DNA of 49,758 nucleotides, from contig CAJWTS010000022.1 in NCBI GenBank assembly GCA_913047795.1, forward strand, positions 1-49,758, given 5' to 3'. The notes under the pieces were generated by a model. It was not told the origin of the DNA and did not search any database. It worked only from the letters and a program-made list of their open reading frames with translations. Made by a program: the position numbers and the translations under genes. Positions 25,801-33,393 of this stretch are shown here, piece by piece. The DNA is from an uncultured Verrucomicrobiota bacterium. Lineage in GTDB: Bacteria > Verrucomicrobiota > Kiritimatiellia > CAJWTS01. Each line of letters starts with the position of its first letter. Position 1 is the first letter of the stretch.

Positions 25801-28069
25801 CGAGAACGAAGTCGCGTCCATGCGCAAGCGAGAACAGGAACTGGCCGGGGATTTGCGCGAACTGGCGGAGAAAAATAGATCTCTTTCCAGTAAGTACGAG
25901 AACGTCAGGCTCGAACTCGAGAACCAACGCGCGCTGCACACCGAATACCAGCAAATCATCAGGGAGCGCGATGAGCGGGAGCTTCATCTTGAGGCTGAAT
26001 CCAAGCGTCGCCAGGATGCGGAAGAAGATACACGCCGCAAAGACGAGGAGTTGCAGCAGCAGAAGGCGTTATATTTTTCGGAGCAGGAGGCGGCGCATCA
26101 ACGTGAACTGATGCTGACACAACAGCTTGAGGAATTGATATCTACGCAGGGCGAGTCCACCGACCGTATCGAAGAGATTCGTTGGGATGCCGATCAGAAG
26201 GAGCAGGCGCTCGAGGAACAGCGTTCGCTGCTGGCGACCGAGAAGGCTGACCTCACAAACGAGCTCAACCGCCTGCATGGTGCGGCGCAGGAGTCCGACG
26301 TGTTGCTGGAACAGGCCGCTGCCGAAGTGGAACGAGTCACCGGCATGTACAACGCGCTCAGGGAAGAGTATTCCAAGCAGGATGCCGATACCGATCGGAC
26401 GACCGCGCTCCTGCAGGAACAGTACGAAAAGGCGATTCGCGAGCATGAGCAGCTCAAGGCACGGCACGAGCAGGACCAGGTCGCCCGGGCCGAACTCGAA
26501 GCAGCACGCGCAAAGTACACGGAACGCCTGGCTGAGTTGGAGCAGGAACTTGGCACCCGTGATGCTGAACTCGATGCCCTGCAAAAGGCGATGGCTGCGG
26601 AACAATTGCAGGCGGAGTCACTGCAGCAGAACTTGCGCGCCAAAGATCGTGAATTGGCTGACGGCGGACAAGAGTTGATCGACGAGCGCGATGCGCTCGC
26701 GGAGCGCGTTGAGCAGGCCGCCAAGGCGCTGGACGACGAACGGCGAGCGCGGCAGGAGGCCGAGCACGCACTAAACGCTATTCGGGAAGAACTCGATATT
26801 CATCGCAAAGACTGGACCGAACGAGAAGATGAAATGCAGGAGGCGATCGATTCCCTGGCTTCCAGGGCGGGGGAGCAGGAGCGTCTGGTCGAGGGCGCGC
26901 GGCGACGGGAGCAGACGCGCGAGCAGGAACTCGAGCGCCATAAGGCCCTTGTTCAGAACGAACAGGGCAAACTACAACGCTTACACCACGAGCTTAAGCA
27001 GCAGTCCGAAGCGTTGAAAACCGAACGCGAACAGTTGGCCCGGGTGTCCGGTGAACTCGAAGAATTGCGCAACCGATATGAGAGCGAAAGCTCACGTCGT
27101 GAGACGATCGAACAGGAATTCAGTGAGCGCGAGCAAGTGTACGTGGACAACGCGGGGCGCTACGGCACTCTTTCGTCCGATCTTGAGAAAACCCGCGCAA
27201 TACTCGACGAACTGCGCGACAGCAGTAGTCGTGAAATTGCAGAATTGACAGGTCAGGTGGGATCCATCCAGCAGGAATATCGGTCGGCGCAATTGCGTGC
27301 TGAGGAACTCGAGCAGGAATTGGATCAGCAGAGGCTGGTCGTTGAAGACGAGCGGGCCCGTATGCAACAGAAGGACGAAGACTTGCAGACCCAGCTCGAG
27401 GATATCCAGACGCGATACAGCGCGACGACCGAGGAACTGCAGCAGGCCATGCAGGAGGCGGAGCAACAACGCATGATGCGTGAAGATGCACAGGAGACAA
27501 CGCGCTTGCGCACAGATGAACTTCAGCAGCGCGTCGAGCAGCTACAGCAGGAAGCGCAATCGCTCGGGATGCGCCTGGAGCAGCAGAAGAAATTTTACGA
27601 CGAGGAACGTGAGCAACGCCGTCAGAAGGACGTTGAGCTACTGAGCCAGAAAAAACTGCATCAAGAGGTTGTGGGTAGCTTGCGCCAGAAGGAACAATTG
27701 CTTGGCAAGCAGAAGAAACTTCGTGAAGAGGAGTTGGCCCGTTGGCGCCAGAAGGAACAGATTTTGACACGTCGGATCGAGCAGTTGCAACGCGATTGGC
27801 GTATGTCTATAAACCGGCCTGAGCCCGTGGCCCGCCGACCCGTGACGCCCGGCAGTGCGCCCGAAGGACCATCCGATCCGATCGAGACGCCGCGACCGGA
27901 GCCCGCTCGTGAAACGCCGAAGGGTGCGTCCGGGGAGGAGGTCGTCGTTGATGCCGGCGACGAAGAAGCGACTGAAGTGCCCGAAGATGCGATACCCGAA
28001 CCAACGAATGAGGATCCGGACGATCCCAAGTTTCGTTTTCGACCACGACCGTGGATGAAGCTGCGGTAG
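19811..28069 (+). CDS. giant GYF_2-domain coiled-coil protein (2752 residues)
   Basis: The longest gene in the window. Residues about 10-58 and 63-108 are two GYF_2-like domains (WYLRIDDG..FGPV..ADL..W..DGRI and the weaker WLVKLDDE..YGPL), a bacterial peptide-binding fold. A linker follows to about 147, then nearly continuous charged coiled coil to about 2668, rich in Glu, Gln, Lys, Arg, Leu and Ala. Residues 754-1707 are 18 consecutive repeats of exactly 53 residues. A Gly-rich break (GVLGGDF, near 1970) may be a hinge. The tail (about 2669-2752) is Pro- and acid-rich and probably disordered. There is no signal peptide or membrane segment, so it should be cytoplasmic. Start ATG 19811 has AGGA seven bases upstream. 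As one rod it could span about 0.37 micrometre. A scaffold or cytoskeletal role is inference only. Confidence 0.9.
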   Translation: MAQAATKDKVTQWYLRIDDGSVFGPVPEADLVDWAADGRIAPGNKLSADREQWMLAEELDVLGMEWLVKLDDESFYGPLHPGSLADLVADGTISPDAPLTHRQTGKESTVSKAMTQAKAEVSRSADDQGTTIESEVRLPHAAPGKSSAETELRSQVAELARKLKAAEKRGKDAQRTLKSEKTRHEKALKDLDDKRKNLQEELKSTRQEHVAVAAQLKLAEENLAQMEQPEVSGEIDWVDSGKGEAPGKAVTDEASNRVIELQQEVEGLKIDLAASADAVTEADQKIAVAEKAIEKERASARTREAKSQARTDALAAEKDKSLAELEGERKALTDLRASGAVIAAQLAEQEERHKARLAGLQEQVATEKSSREGLEAELVDRAQKAEDSAAGLQIRLDNLHTESGQVEKVLHETRLKLEHREQEFNRLQATGTEQERELQSRIEELETGHADLHVEHEKLKLVGVDQQTREEAIYQEAEEKLGLVRKEIEALTARSAEDRQQLETMQGHVEKEKNLHLTSQSRVKELQAELQAEKEKLGARAKEADAALEQARQELAAERKNTSQQIAESTTQRESLAKKIATLETKATSVAGEREQVQKALDQTREALESGRVDADSRMKAKAAEMAKMRVDVDTRAKELQARIETAEVEMKAVQEHLAAESERVKMLQGEKVESVQASEELRRETDAEVKALDEKLSRSNSEIEKARAELKQVQRDNAERLQALADASTAASAELEQARSTLAQRVEDLDAAREKLNLAKAEFDRRDNDLAKMRKSSESRIKDLEQGVEAAREMMGMREKELAAEREARAGADKDRSEKTTALQVLTKTSADKITGLKNDLEVAQTGLEEARVELDAERNRLEVSTQSASESGAALSKLQKESTARIKELEASLGEARVGLETRSKELAEERKHLEQVAGQNRERGEELEKTKQQVGSRIRTLEAELKETRIHRGNLDKELAAERKKFEKIEARDKKHRSRLEEMRRDGEERAAQLEATLRDLQQELGKGKAELVAERDALATTRSQNEQRGEELTQLKESSTQRIAQLDEGLQATRKELEQRQQELVAERDRLQSTSTQNEQRGQELEKLKATSAARIVELGVGLKAEREELELQQKELATARDRLQSTSTQNEQRGQELTQLKESSAKRIAQLDEGLQATREELEERQKDLSAERDRLQSASTKSEQRGQELTQLKENSTKRIAQLDEGLQATRKELEQRQKDLSAERDRFQSASTQNEQRGQELEELRTSSTQRVAELEEDLKTTRAALEQRQKELAVERERLTSTSTQNEQRGQELEQLTLKTTQQMAELKKALEKTGAELDQRRKDLAEESRRLAELSEQNTQRGQELAQLKETSRTRIDELDTSLKSRTTDLEQRRKELGDARAELTRITVDLKKRDEELAAEKEQNVARLAETQGALGDSRAIVERQQKEIFDTREAIEAERKQVHARTEEIQQAREVTQARVKELEEHVGELQADFQASAESLEEEKTHVAAARKNVDQLKGELSTERATAQERIQELMAAIEAAREESTSLHTTMEGEKKRADGLASQVKDRDRSVEQLKATTGASISALETKSVELTKELDGTRSRLSELQQRAEALNRGNREKDDRLKSMEVGTSKRIAELESQHGDVSAELARTKETLEKENGRIAQLKADVSQKDADIGDLEKSSSARNEELGVRIDTVSGELDATRTALEQEKRTLAELRSASRKREEDLASRVKAIQAEATVSAQNLSQTQEQLTAGQARLDELSGELEQSRTTVEQKELAIKAAQVEHDKLQDRLQSEIETGQRKFEATAGTLEEVRQELADHGDQINALGVEKAEAEKQYAERLAALQQTANETRQGLTTISQERDALRQREQSLSDQLEEAVRGKQSTEETLRDIESQLAERTEAYRLIVDEQKQREAEISTRKRHIDSVILDEARQAQLAIESQRHFLTDLQRMFADNESVARDRIEKMKGVLGGDFEQRAEAYAEQVGAVERAQALENEVASMRKREQELAGDLRELAEKNRSLSSKYENVRLELENQRALHTEYQQIIRERDERELHLEAESKRRQDAEEDTRRKDEELQQQKALYFSEQEAAHQRELMLTQQLEELISTQGESTDRIEEIRWDADQKEQALEEQRSLLATEKADLTNELNRLHGAAQESDVLLEQAAAEVERVTGMYNALREEYSKQDADTDRTTALLQEQYEKAIREHEQLKARHEQDQVARAELEAARAKYTERLAELEQELGTRDAELDALQKAMAAEQLQAESLQQNLRAKDRELADGGQELIDERDALAERVEQAAKALDDERRARQEAEHALNAIREELDIHRKDWTEREDEMQEAIDSLASRAGEQERLVEGARRREQTREQELERHKALVQNEQGKLQRLHHELKQQSEALKTEREQLARVSGELEELRNRYESESSRRETIEQEFSEREQVYVDNAGRYGTLSSDLEKTRAILDELRDSSSREIAELTGQVGSIQQEYRSAQLRAEELEQELDQQRLVVEDERARMQQKDEDLQTQLEDIQTRYSATTEELQQAMQEAEQQRMMREDAQETTRLRTDELQQRVEQLQQEAQSLGMRLEQQKKFYDEEREQRRQKDVELLSQKKLHQEVVGSLRQKEQLLGKQKKLREEELARWRQKEQILTRRIEQLQRDWRMSINRPEPVARRPVTPGSAPEGPSDPIETPRPEPARETPKGASGEEVVVDAGDEEATEVPEDAIPEPTNEDPDDPKFRFRPRPWMKLR
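22070..24931 (+). repeat. 18 in-frame tandem repeats of 159 bases (53 residues) inside the coiled-coil gene
   Basis: Units begin at 22070 and every 159 bases after that (for example 23024, 23183, 23342 and 24773). The consensus has R-x-x-L at the start, N-x-Q-R-G-x-E-L in the middle, S-x-x-R-I-x-x-L, then L-x-x-R-x-x-E-L-x-x-E. Units 6-11 (22865-23818) are very similar at the DNA level; outer units have diverged but keep the exact length. Fifty-three residues equal six heptads plus one hendecad. Confidence 0.85.
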
Positions 28070-28087
28070 ACCTTTTCAGTCGGCGCG

Positions 28088-28915
28088 ATGGATACTGACC
28101 AACGAGAACCGGATTCCGTGTCTGAAGACGAATCAGAGGAAGATCAGCTTCCGCCGAAACTCCTACGGCGCAATTTCGAGGATATTCAGCGCTTCTACGA
28201 GGGCGACGAGTCTGTGGATCCGACTGTCGTAGGCCGAGGGGGGTTGAATGTTAGCCGGGAGGCCTTGCTCGATGATCCGGACACCGCACTGGCCACGCTG
28301 GGCGATACGACCGAATCATTGCCGGTTTTGGAGTCCTTTCGTGGCTTTGTCGAAACCGAACGCCGTAAGGCGCGTGCCATCGTGTTGACCCTTGTTGGCG
28401 GCTTTGTTCTTTTGCTATTGGTCGTTCTGGGCGGAACCATTGTTATCGTCTCGCACCTGCGGCAGGAAATAAGCGAGAATCGCAGGAGCCTGGAGGTCGT
28501 GGCCGGCAGCGTGGGTCGCCGTGCCGGCGATACGACTGTAGCCCTGAACAGCTTGGTCAACCTCAGTCGGAATCTGCAGGAGCGAATGACCACGGATCGC
28601 GACGCGATCGGAGAAATGGGGCGTGACGTGAAGGCCGCCCTCTCGGCGGAACTCGGGGAGGTAGGGCGTGAGTTCAGTCACGTTTCATCCGTCGTGGCCC
28701 GGCTTGAAGGACGCAACATGGCGCTGGAGACGCAAATGGAAGGGTTGCGCGCCGAGATCGCTGCCGGTCTTTTCGGGACCGTGCCGGCACCCGGCCCGCG
28801 GCTAGCCGCGCGTTCGGAAAGCCCGCCGGAGAGATCCGATGATGGAGGCATTTCCCTGTTGATTACACCGCGTGGTACGGAGCGTGCGATCAAGTGGCGC
28901 CTGCCCGCGCCCTGA
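28088..28915 (+). CDS. single-pass membrane protein with coiled coil, partner of the giant coiled-coil protein
   Basis: A 275-residue protein beginning 18 bases after the giant gene, so almost certainly co-transcribed. Residues 1-90 are acidic (SEDESEEDQ) and probably cytoplasmic; the RRKAR cluster just before the membrane segment (about 97-121, GGFVLLLLVVLGGTIVIV) supports an N-in orientation. Residues 122-230 form a coiled coil (LRQEISENRRSLEVV, VVARLEGRNMALETQMEGL), followed by a Pro-rich part and a short tail ending IKWRLPAP. I do not recognise the family. The arrangement suggests an envelope anchor for the cytoplasmic rod, which is inference. mutS starts 10 bases downstream. Confidence 0.75.
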   Translation: MDTDQREPDSVSEDESEEDQLPPKLLRRNFEDIQRFYEGDESVDPTVVGRGGLNVSREALLDDPDTALATLGDTTESLPVLESFRGFVETERRKARAIVLTLVGGFVLLLLVVLGGTIVIVSHLRQEISENRRSLEVVAGSVGRRAGDTTVALNSLVNLSRNLQERMTTDRDAIGEMGRDVKAALSAELGEVGREFSHVSSVVARLEGRNMALETQMEGLRAEIAAGLFGTVPAPGPRLAARSESPPERSDDGGISLLITPRGTERAIKWRLPAP

Positions 28916-28925
28916 TCGATGTCTG

Positions 28926-31418
28926 ATGGCAGAGTCCGGGACACCGATGATGCGGCAGTACCGCAAGGTGCGCCGCGGCCTTCCGGACCGCACGATCCTT
29001 TTCTTTCGCCTCGGTGATTTTTACGAGATGTTCTTTGATGACGCCAAGGAGGCATCTCGCGTTCTCGATATTGCCCTGACGAAACGCCAGAACATACCCA
29101 TGTGCGGCGTGCCGCATCACGCCATGGACGGGTACATGGAAAAACTGGTCCGAGCCGGGTTTAAGGTCGCGATCTGCGACCAGGTCGAGGATGCCTCGGC
29201 GGCCAAGGGGATTGTGCGTCGTGAAGTGACGCGCGTTGTAACGCCGGGCACGATAACGGCTGAGTCGGCGCTGCCGGCGGATCAGAACAATTATCTCGCC
29301 AGCATGATAATGCACGGCGAGTCCGGGGCCCTGGCCTATTTCGATCTCTCCACCGGATCGTTTTGCGTTGAACGGCTCGCGTCTATGAATGCCGCGGTCG
29401 ATAGCCTGCATCGGATCTCTCCGCGCGAGTGTGTGGTGCCCTCCGAGCAGGCCGCGCGCATCGTCAGTGCCGACGGCGAATTGCGCGACATTGTCACCCC
29501 GTACGAGGACTGGGCTTTCGACCTGGATTGCGCCCAGGATTTCCTGACGCGACACTTTGCGGTGCAGTCGCTTGAAGGATTCGGGTTGGAAGACGATCCG
29601 GCGCTAATCGGGGTCGCGGGCGGTGTTTTGCACTATGTGCGCGAGGAGTTGCGTCACACCATTGCGCATGTACGTTCGCTGCGTGTGCGGAATACGTCCG
29701 AGTTTTTGATTTTGGATGAGACCACTTGCACGAATCTTGATCTGGTTCCCATCCGCGGCAAGTCCAAGGCCGTGACGCTGCTGGGCATTCTTGACGTTAC
29801 ATGCACCGCAATGGGAGGGCGCATGCTGCGCGACTGGCTGCTGCATCCATTACTGGAGGCAGATCGCATTAGGGAGCGGCATGACGCGCTTGCCGCTTTG
29901 ATCGATGACCGCGGGTTGTTGACCCATCTTCGCGAGGAGTTGAGCGACATTCGAGACCTTGAGCGCCTGATCGCGCGACTTGGCGCGGGCGGCGGTAACG
30001 CTCGCGATTTGAAATCACTGGGGCAGTCCCTTGCACAATTCCCGAGCCTGACGGGGCGTATCGCGGATCAGGAGGCGGTGCTTCTGTTGCAAATCGCCGG
30101 AACCATCAAGCCCATGCCCGAGTTACAGGCATGGATCGAACGCGCGATTGATGCAGAACCGCCGATCGGCCTTAAGGACGGCGGTCTGATTCGCGAAGGA
30201 TACCATGCAGGATTAGATGAACTACGTGCGGCGGCCACGGAAGGTCGGCAATGGCTGGCGGAATACCAGGCCAGCGAGCAAGAGCGAACCGGCATTAAGA
30301 CAATCAAGGTGCGCCATAACAAGGTCTTCGGTTACTACATCGAGGTCTCGAAGGGACAGTCCGACCGGGTGCCGGAGGATTACGTGCGCAAGCAGACCTT
30401 GACCAATGCGGAACGGTACATCACGCCGCAACTCAAAGAGTACGAAAATAAGATCGTGGGGGCGCACGATAAGGCCGTTGCGCTCGAGTATGAGTTGTTC
30501 GTTGAAGTCCGGGACGGCGCGGTCGCGGAAACGGACGAGATACAGGCTTCCGCCGATGCCCTGGCGCGACTGGATGTGGTCTGCGCGCTCGCCGAGCGTG
30601 CCGGGGCGCTGCGACTGGTCCGGCCCGAGATGACGGAGGGGGATACGCTTCGAATCGAGCAGGGACGCCACCCGGTTGTGGAGGCCATGCCGGACGCGGA
30701 AAAGTTTGTTCCAAACGATACGTTGCTGGACTGCCGTGAGAACCAGATCGCGATCATCACCGGCCCTAATATGGCCGGCAAATCGACGTACATCCGCCAG
30801 GTAGCGTTGATTACTGTGATGGCCCATGTTGGATCCTACGTGCCCGCGAAGTCAGCCGAGATCGGATTGGTCGACCGAGTCTTCACGCGTGTCGGTGCGA
30901 GCGATGATCTTGCCCGGGGGCGCAGCACGTTTATGGTAGAGATGCAGGAGACGGCGAACATATTGAACAATGCCACACGTCGGAGCCTGATCGTTCTGGA
31001 TGAAATTGGTCGCGGAACGAGTACGTTCGACGGCATCAGCATCGCCTGGGCCGTGGCGGAGTATCTTCATGGTGTCGACACGATGCGCGCGAAGACCCTT
31101 TTTGCCACCCATTATCACGAACTGACGGACCTCGAGCGTACCATGGACGGCGTGAAGAACTACAACGTGCTGGTCCGGGAACGCAATGACGAGGTTGTGT
31201 TTTTGCGGCGAATCGTTGCCGGCGGAGCCGACAAGAGTTACGGAATCCAGGTGGCGCGCCTGGCCGGTCTTCCGATGCAGGTCGTAGACCGGGCCAAGGA
31301 GATCCTGAGGAATCTCGAGGAAGGCGAACTGAATGAAACGGGCCAGCCGAAGTTGGCGCGCACGCGCGCACGAAAAGACCGTTTTGATCCCGATCAATTG
31401 AACTTGTTTGAACCGTGA
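28926..31418 (+). CDS. mutS: DNA mismatch repair protein MutS
   Basis: An 830-residue MutS, which recognises mismatches and small loops in DNA and recruits MutL. ATG 28926 (MAESGTPMMRQYRKVR) fits the family start; the open frame continues upstream into the preceding gene. The mismatch-wedging Phe-x-Glu is Phe32-Tyr33-Glu34 (GDFYEMFF). The ATPase has Walker A GPNMAGKST at 613-621, Walker B DEIGRGTSTFDG and the ATHYHEL switch. All domains are present at normal length. It follows the membrane-protein gene by 10 bases, and its stop overlaps the pdxB start, so the four genes from 19811 may form one transcript. Confidence 0.96.
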   Translation: MAESGTPMMRQYRKVRRGLPDRTILFFRLGDFYEMFFDDAKEASRVLDIALTKRQNIPMCGVPHHAMDGYMEKLVRAGFKVAICDQVEDASAAKGIVRREVTRVVTPGTITAESALPADQNNYLASMIMHGESGALAYFDLSTGSFCVERLASMNAAVDSLHRISPRECVVPSEQAARIVSADGELRDIVTPYEDWAFDLDCAQDFLTRHFAVQSLEGFGLEDDPALIGVAGGVLHYVREELRHTIAHVRSLRVRNTSEFLILDETTCTNLDLVPIRGKSKAVTLLGILDVTCTAMGGRMLRDWLLHPLLEADRIRERHDALAALIDDRGLLTHLREELSDIRDLERLIARLGAGGGNARDLKSLGQSLAQFPSLTGRIADQEAVLLLQIAGTIKPMPELQAWIERAIDAEPPIGLKDGGLIREGYHAGLDELRAAATEGRQWLAEYQASEQERTGIKTIKVRHNKVFGYYIEVSKGQSDRVPEDYVRKQTLTNAERYITPQLKEYENKIVGAHDKAVALEYELFVEVRDGAVAETDEIQASADALARLDVVCALAERAGALRLVRPEMTEGDTLRIEQGRHPVVEAMPDAEKFVPNDTLLDCRENQIAIITGPNMAGKSTYIRQVALITVMAHVGSYVPAKSAEIGLVDRVFTRVGASDDLARGRSTFMVEMQETANILNNATRRSLIVLDEIGRGTSTFDGISIAWAVAEYLHGVDTMRAKTLFATHYHELTDLERTMDGVKNYNVLVRERNDEVVFLRRIVAGGADKSYGIQVARLAGLPMQVVDRAKEILRNLEEGELNETGQPKLARTRARKDRFDPDQLNLFEP

Positions 31419-32587
31419 AGATCCTGGCATCAACAAATATGCCGCAGGTTGAAGACGCTTTCGCGGCATTTGGCGAGGTGGAAATCAAGGATGGTCGCTC
31501 GATCGCACCCGCCGACGTGAAGGACGCGGATATCCTTGTCACGCGCTCCACAACCCGGTTGGATTCGGAACTGCTACAGGGGTCATCCGTCAAGTTTGTG
31601 GGTACCGCAACAATCGGGATCGATCATGTGGACTGCGAATATCTCGAGGACAGGGCACTGCCGTGGGCCTATGCCCCGGGATGCAACGCGAACAGCGTAG
31701 CGGAATATGTTGTGGGGGCCATTCTGGAGCTCCGTGCCCGGGGAGATATCGGACTGGGTCGATTGACGGTTGGTATCGTGGGCGTGGGGAACGTCGGTAT
31801 CCTTGTAGCCGAAAAGATGGCAGCGCTGGGGCTCGCTGTCTTGTTGTGCGATCCGCCGCGCGAACGTCGCTCCGGCATGCCGGCATCGTTGCCCTGGAAG
31901 AGCCTCGTTGCGGCGGCTGTGCCCGACACTGCCAACCCGGGCACGGAGGTTGCGGCGCCGGTATTCGTGTCTCTGGACCAGTTGCTGGCGGAAGCCGACA
32001 TCGTCACCCTGCATATCCCGTTGATACCCAGGGGGATCGACGCAACCTATCGGCTTGCCGATGCCGCTTTTTTTCATCGCATGAAAGCTGGCGCGGCATT
32101 CATCAATACGTCTCGTGGGGGCGTCGTGGATCCCGCGGCGCTTGACGCATGGATTCAAGCCGACGCCCTTGGTCCCGTCGTAATCGACACCTGGGAGGGC
32201 GAGCCGAAGATTGATGCCGCGCTTATGGCCCGTGCAGATCTCGCCACGCCGCACATCGCGGGATACTCCCACGACGGGCGGCTACGTGGAACCGAGGCGC
32301 TCTACCGTGCCGCCTGTCATGTCTTCGACCGTCCTCCCGAGTGGAGTCCATCGATGGACGGGGCGCACCATACGCCTGCGGATACGCAACTACTGGATGC
32401 CGTTCGGCTGGCCTATGATATTCGCGACGACGATGCCGCGCTGCGCGAGCAGATTGAACAGTTTGACGAACTACGCAGAACCTACCGCATGCGCCGCGAA
32501 TTCAAATGCTGGACCATCAACAAGAGCGTCGATCCCGATTTTCAGCGCCAGGCGATTCGTCTCGGCTTCCGGGTTGCTGCGGCCTGA
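31415..32587 (+). CDS. pdxB: erythronate-4-phosphate dehydrogenase PdxB
   Basis: A 390-residue D-2-hydroxyacid dehydrogenase of the PdxB type, which oxidises 4-phosphoerythronate in the DXP-dependent pyridoxal phosphate pathway. The N-terminus (MKILASTNMP, DILVTRSTTRLD, FVGTATIGIDHVD, APGCNANSVAEYV) matches PdxB rather than SerA. The NAD-binding GVGNVG is at 123-128, and the catalytic Arg (NTSRGG), Glu (TWEGEP) and His (TPHIAGYSHDGR) are present. The C-terminal extra domain of PdxB follows. GTG 31415 overlaps the mutS TGA as GTGA, which indicates translational coupling. PdxB makes a precursor of the PLP used by the NifS-like enzyme upstream, a loose link only. Confidence 0.9.
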   Translation: MKILASTNMPQVEDAFAAFGEVEIKDGRSIAPADVKDADILVTRSTTRLDSELLQGSSVKFVGTATIGIDHVDCEYLEDRALPWAYAPGCNANSVAEYVVGAILELRARGDIGLGRLTVGIVGVGNVGILVAEKMAALGLAVLLCDPPRERRSGMPASLPWKSLVAAAVPDTANPGTEVAAPVFVSLDQLLAEADIVTLHIPLIPRGIDATYRLADAAFFHRMKAGAAFINTSRGGVVDPAALDAWIQADALGPVVIDTWEGEPKIDAALMARADLATPHIAGYSHDGRLRGTEALYRAACHVFDRPPEWSPSMDGAHHTPADTQLLDAVRLAYDIRDDDAALREQIEQFDELRRTYRMRREFKCWTINKSVDPDFQRQAIRLGFRVAAA

Positions 32588-32867
32588 GAACTGGAAGTCA
32601 CAGACTCGCCGGCGACAGGGAATGGGGCTACGGCGTTATAGAGGTGCGCGACGGTTGGGAGGCGATCGGCGTCTTCCACGGCGCGGTCGCTTCGACTGGC
32701 TGTTTATTGCACGACTTCAGCCTGCTCAGGATCAATGGCGAAAAAGCATTTTGCTGACTGTGCAAGATGCGTGCGAGGTCCGCGCGGAGTTTCGACGAGC
32801 TTCTCTTAAGAAGGCAACGAAATCCATGTTTACGGCGCCAGCAGATAATGGTAATCTTAGCACATCG
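32588..32867 (+). other. 280-base stretch between pdxB and the metal-efflux genes, no assigned gene
   Basis: No recognised gene. A frame ending at 32757 reads WGYGVIEVRDGWEAIGVFHGAVAS near its end, which looks more protein-like than the alternatives, but it has no plausible start or homology that I know. It could be a remnant. The promoter for the efflux operon should lie here or just before 32868; I cannot place it. Confidence 0.4.
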
Positions 32868-33266
32868 ATGTCTTTTCCCCGTTACAAGAGATGTTCAGCT
32901 CTCCTGATGCTTGTGCTTTTTGTCGGCGCCGGTGAGTTCTGCCCGCACCGCATGCACCTGCACGAGGTGGATCCAGGGTTTGTCGCTGATCACGGCCAAA
33001 CCCAGCACGCGGTTCCACACGCGGGCCTATCCGGTCGGTGTGATGTCTGCCACGATCATGACGACGCGTGCCATGCCTCGGACAGACATGGGCACGATTA
33101 TCGGATGCTCGCGAATTTCCGCTTACGGATGCTTCCGGCCGTCTCCTTGCTTACCCTCAGTCTCGATTCGTGCGATTCGTTGGATCGCAGAACGGCCGCC
33201 AGCGCGTACGCAAGATTACCGGTTCCCCGCGACAACGCATTGACGACGGTGCAACTCCTTATCTGA
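32868..33266 (+). CDS. small His-rich exported protein of the metal-efflux operon
   Basis: A 132-residue protein. ATG 32868 (MSFPRYKRCSALLMLVLFVGAG) gives a signal peptide; an ATG at 32826 in the same frame is possible. The mature part is dense in potential metal ligands (HRMHLHEV, DHGQTQHAVPHA, CDVCHDHDDACHASDRHGHDY), with Cys and His spaced as in metal-binding peptides. The C-terminal third is less distinctive. It precedes czcC by 127 bases on the same strand. A periplasmic metal-binding or sensing role fits the context, but I know no named family for it. No regulator gene is adjacent. Confidence 0.65.
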   Translation: MSFPRYKRCSALLMLVLFVGAGEFCPHRMHLHEVDPGFVADHGQTQHAVPHAGLSGRCDVCHDHDDACHASDRHGHDYRMLANFRLRMLPAVSLLTLSLDSCDSLDRRTAASAYARLPVPRDNALTTVQLLI

Positions 33267-33393
33267 TCCCGCCTTCTGCGTCCTCGCTCGCGCATGTTTC
33301 GAGAAGCATTTGCGGCGTATCCTCTCGTCGGCGTTTCCGTTTCTTTTCTTTTCAATAGGATCATTGTTTCCCAAGGAGTTCCGGAGCCTCATT

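Noticed and set aside
32211..32867. Upstream part of the long open frame that ends at 33266
   Set aside because: It overlaps pdxB and reads as Arg-rich nonsense; only the part from ATG 32868 with a signal peptide and His-rich region is supported.
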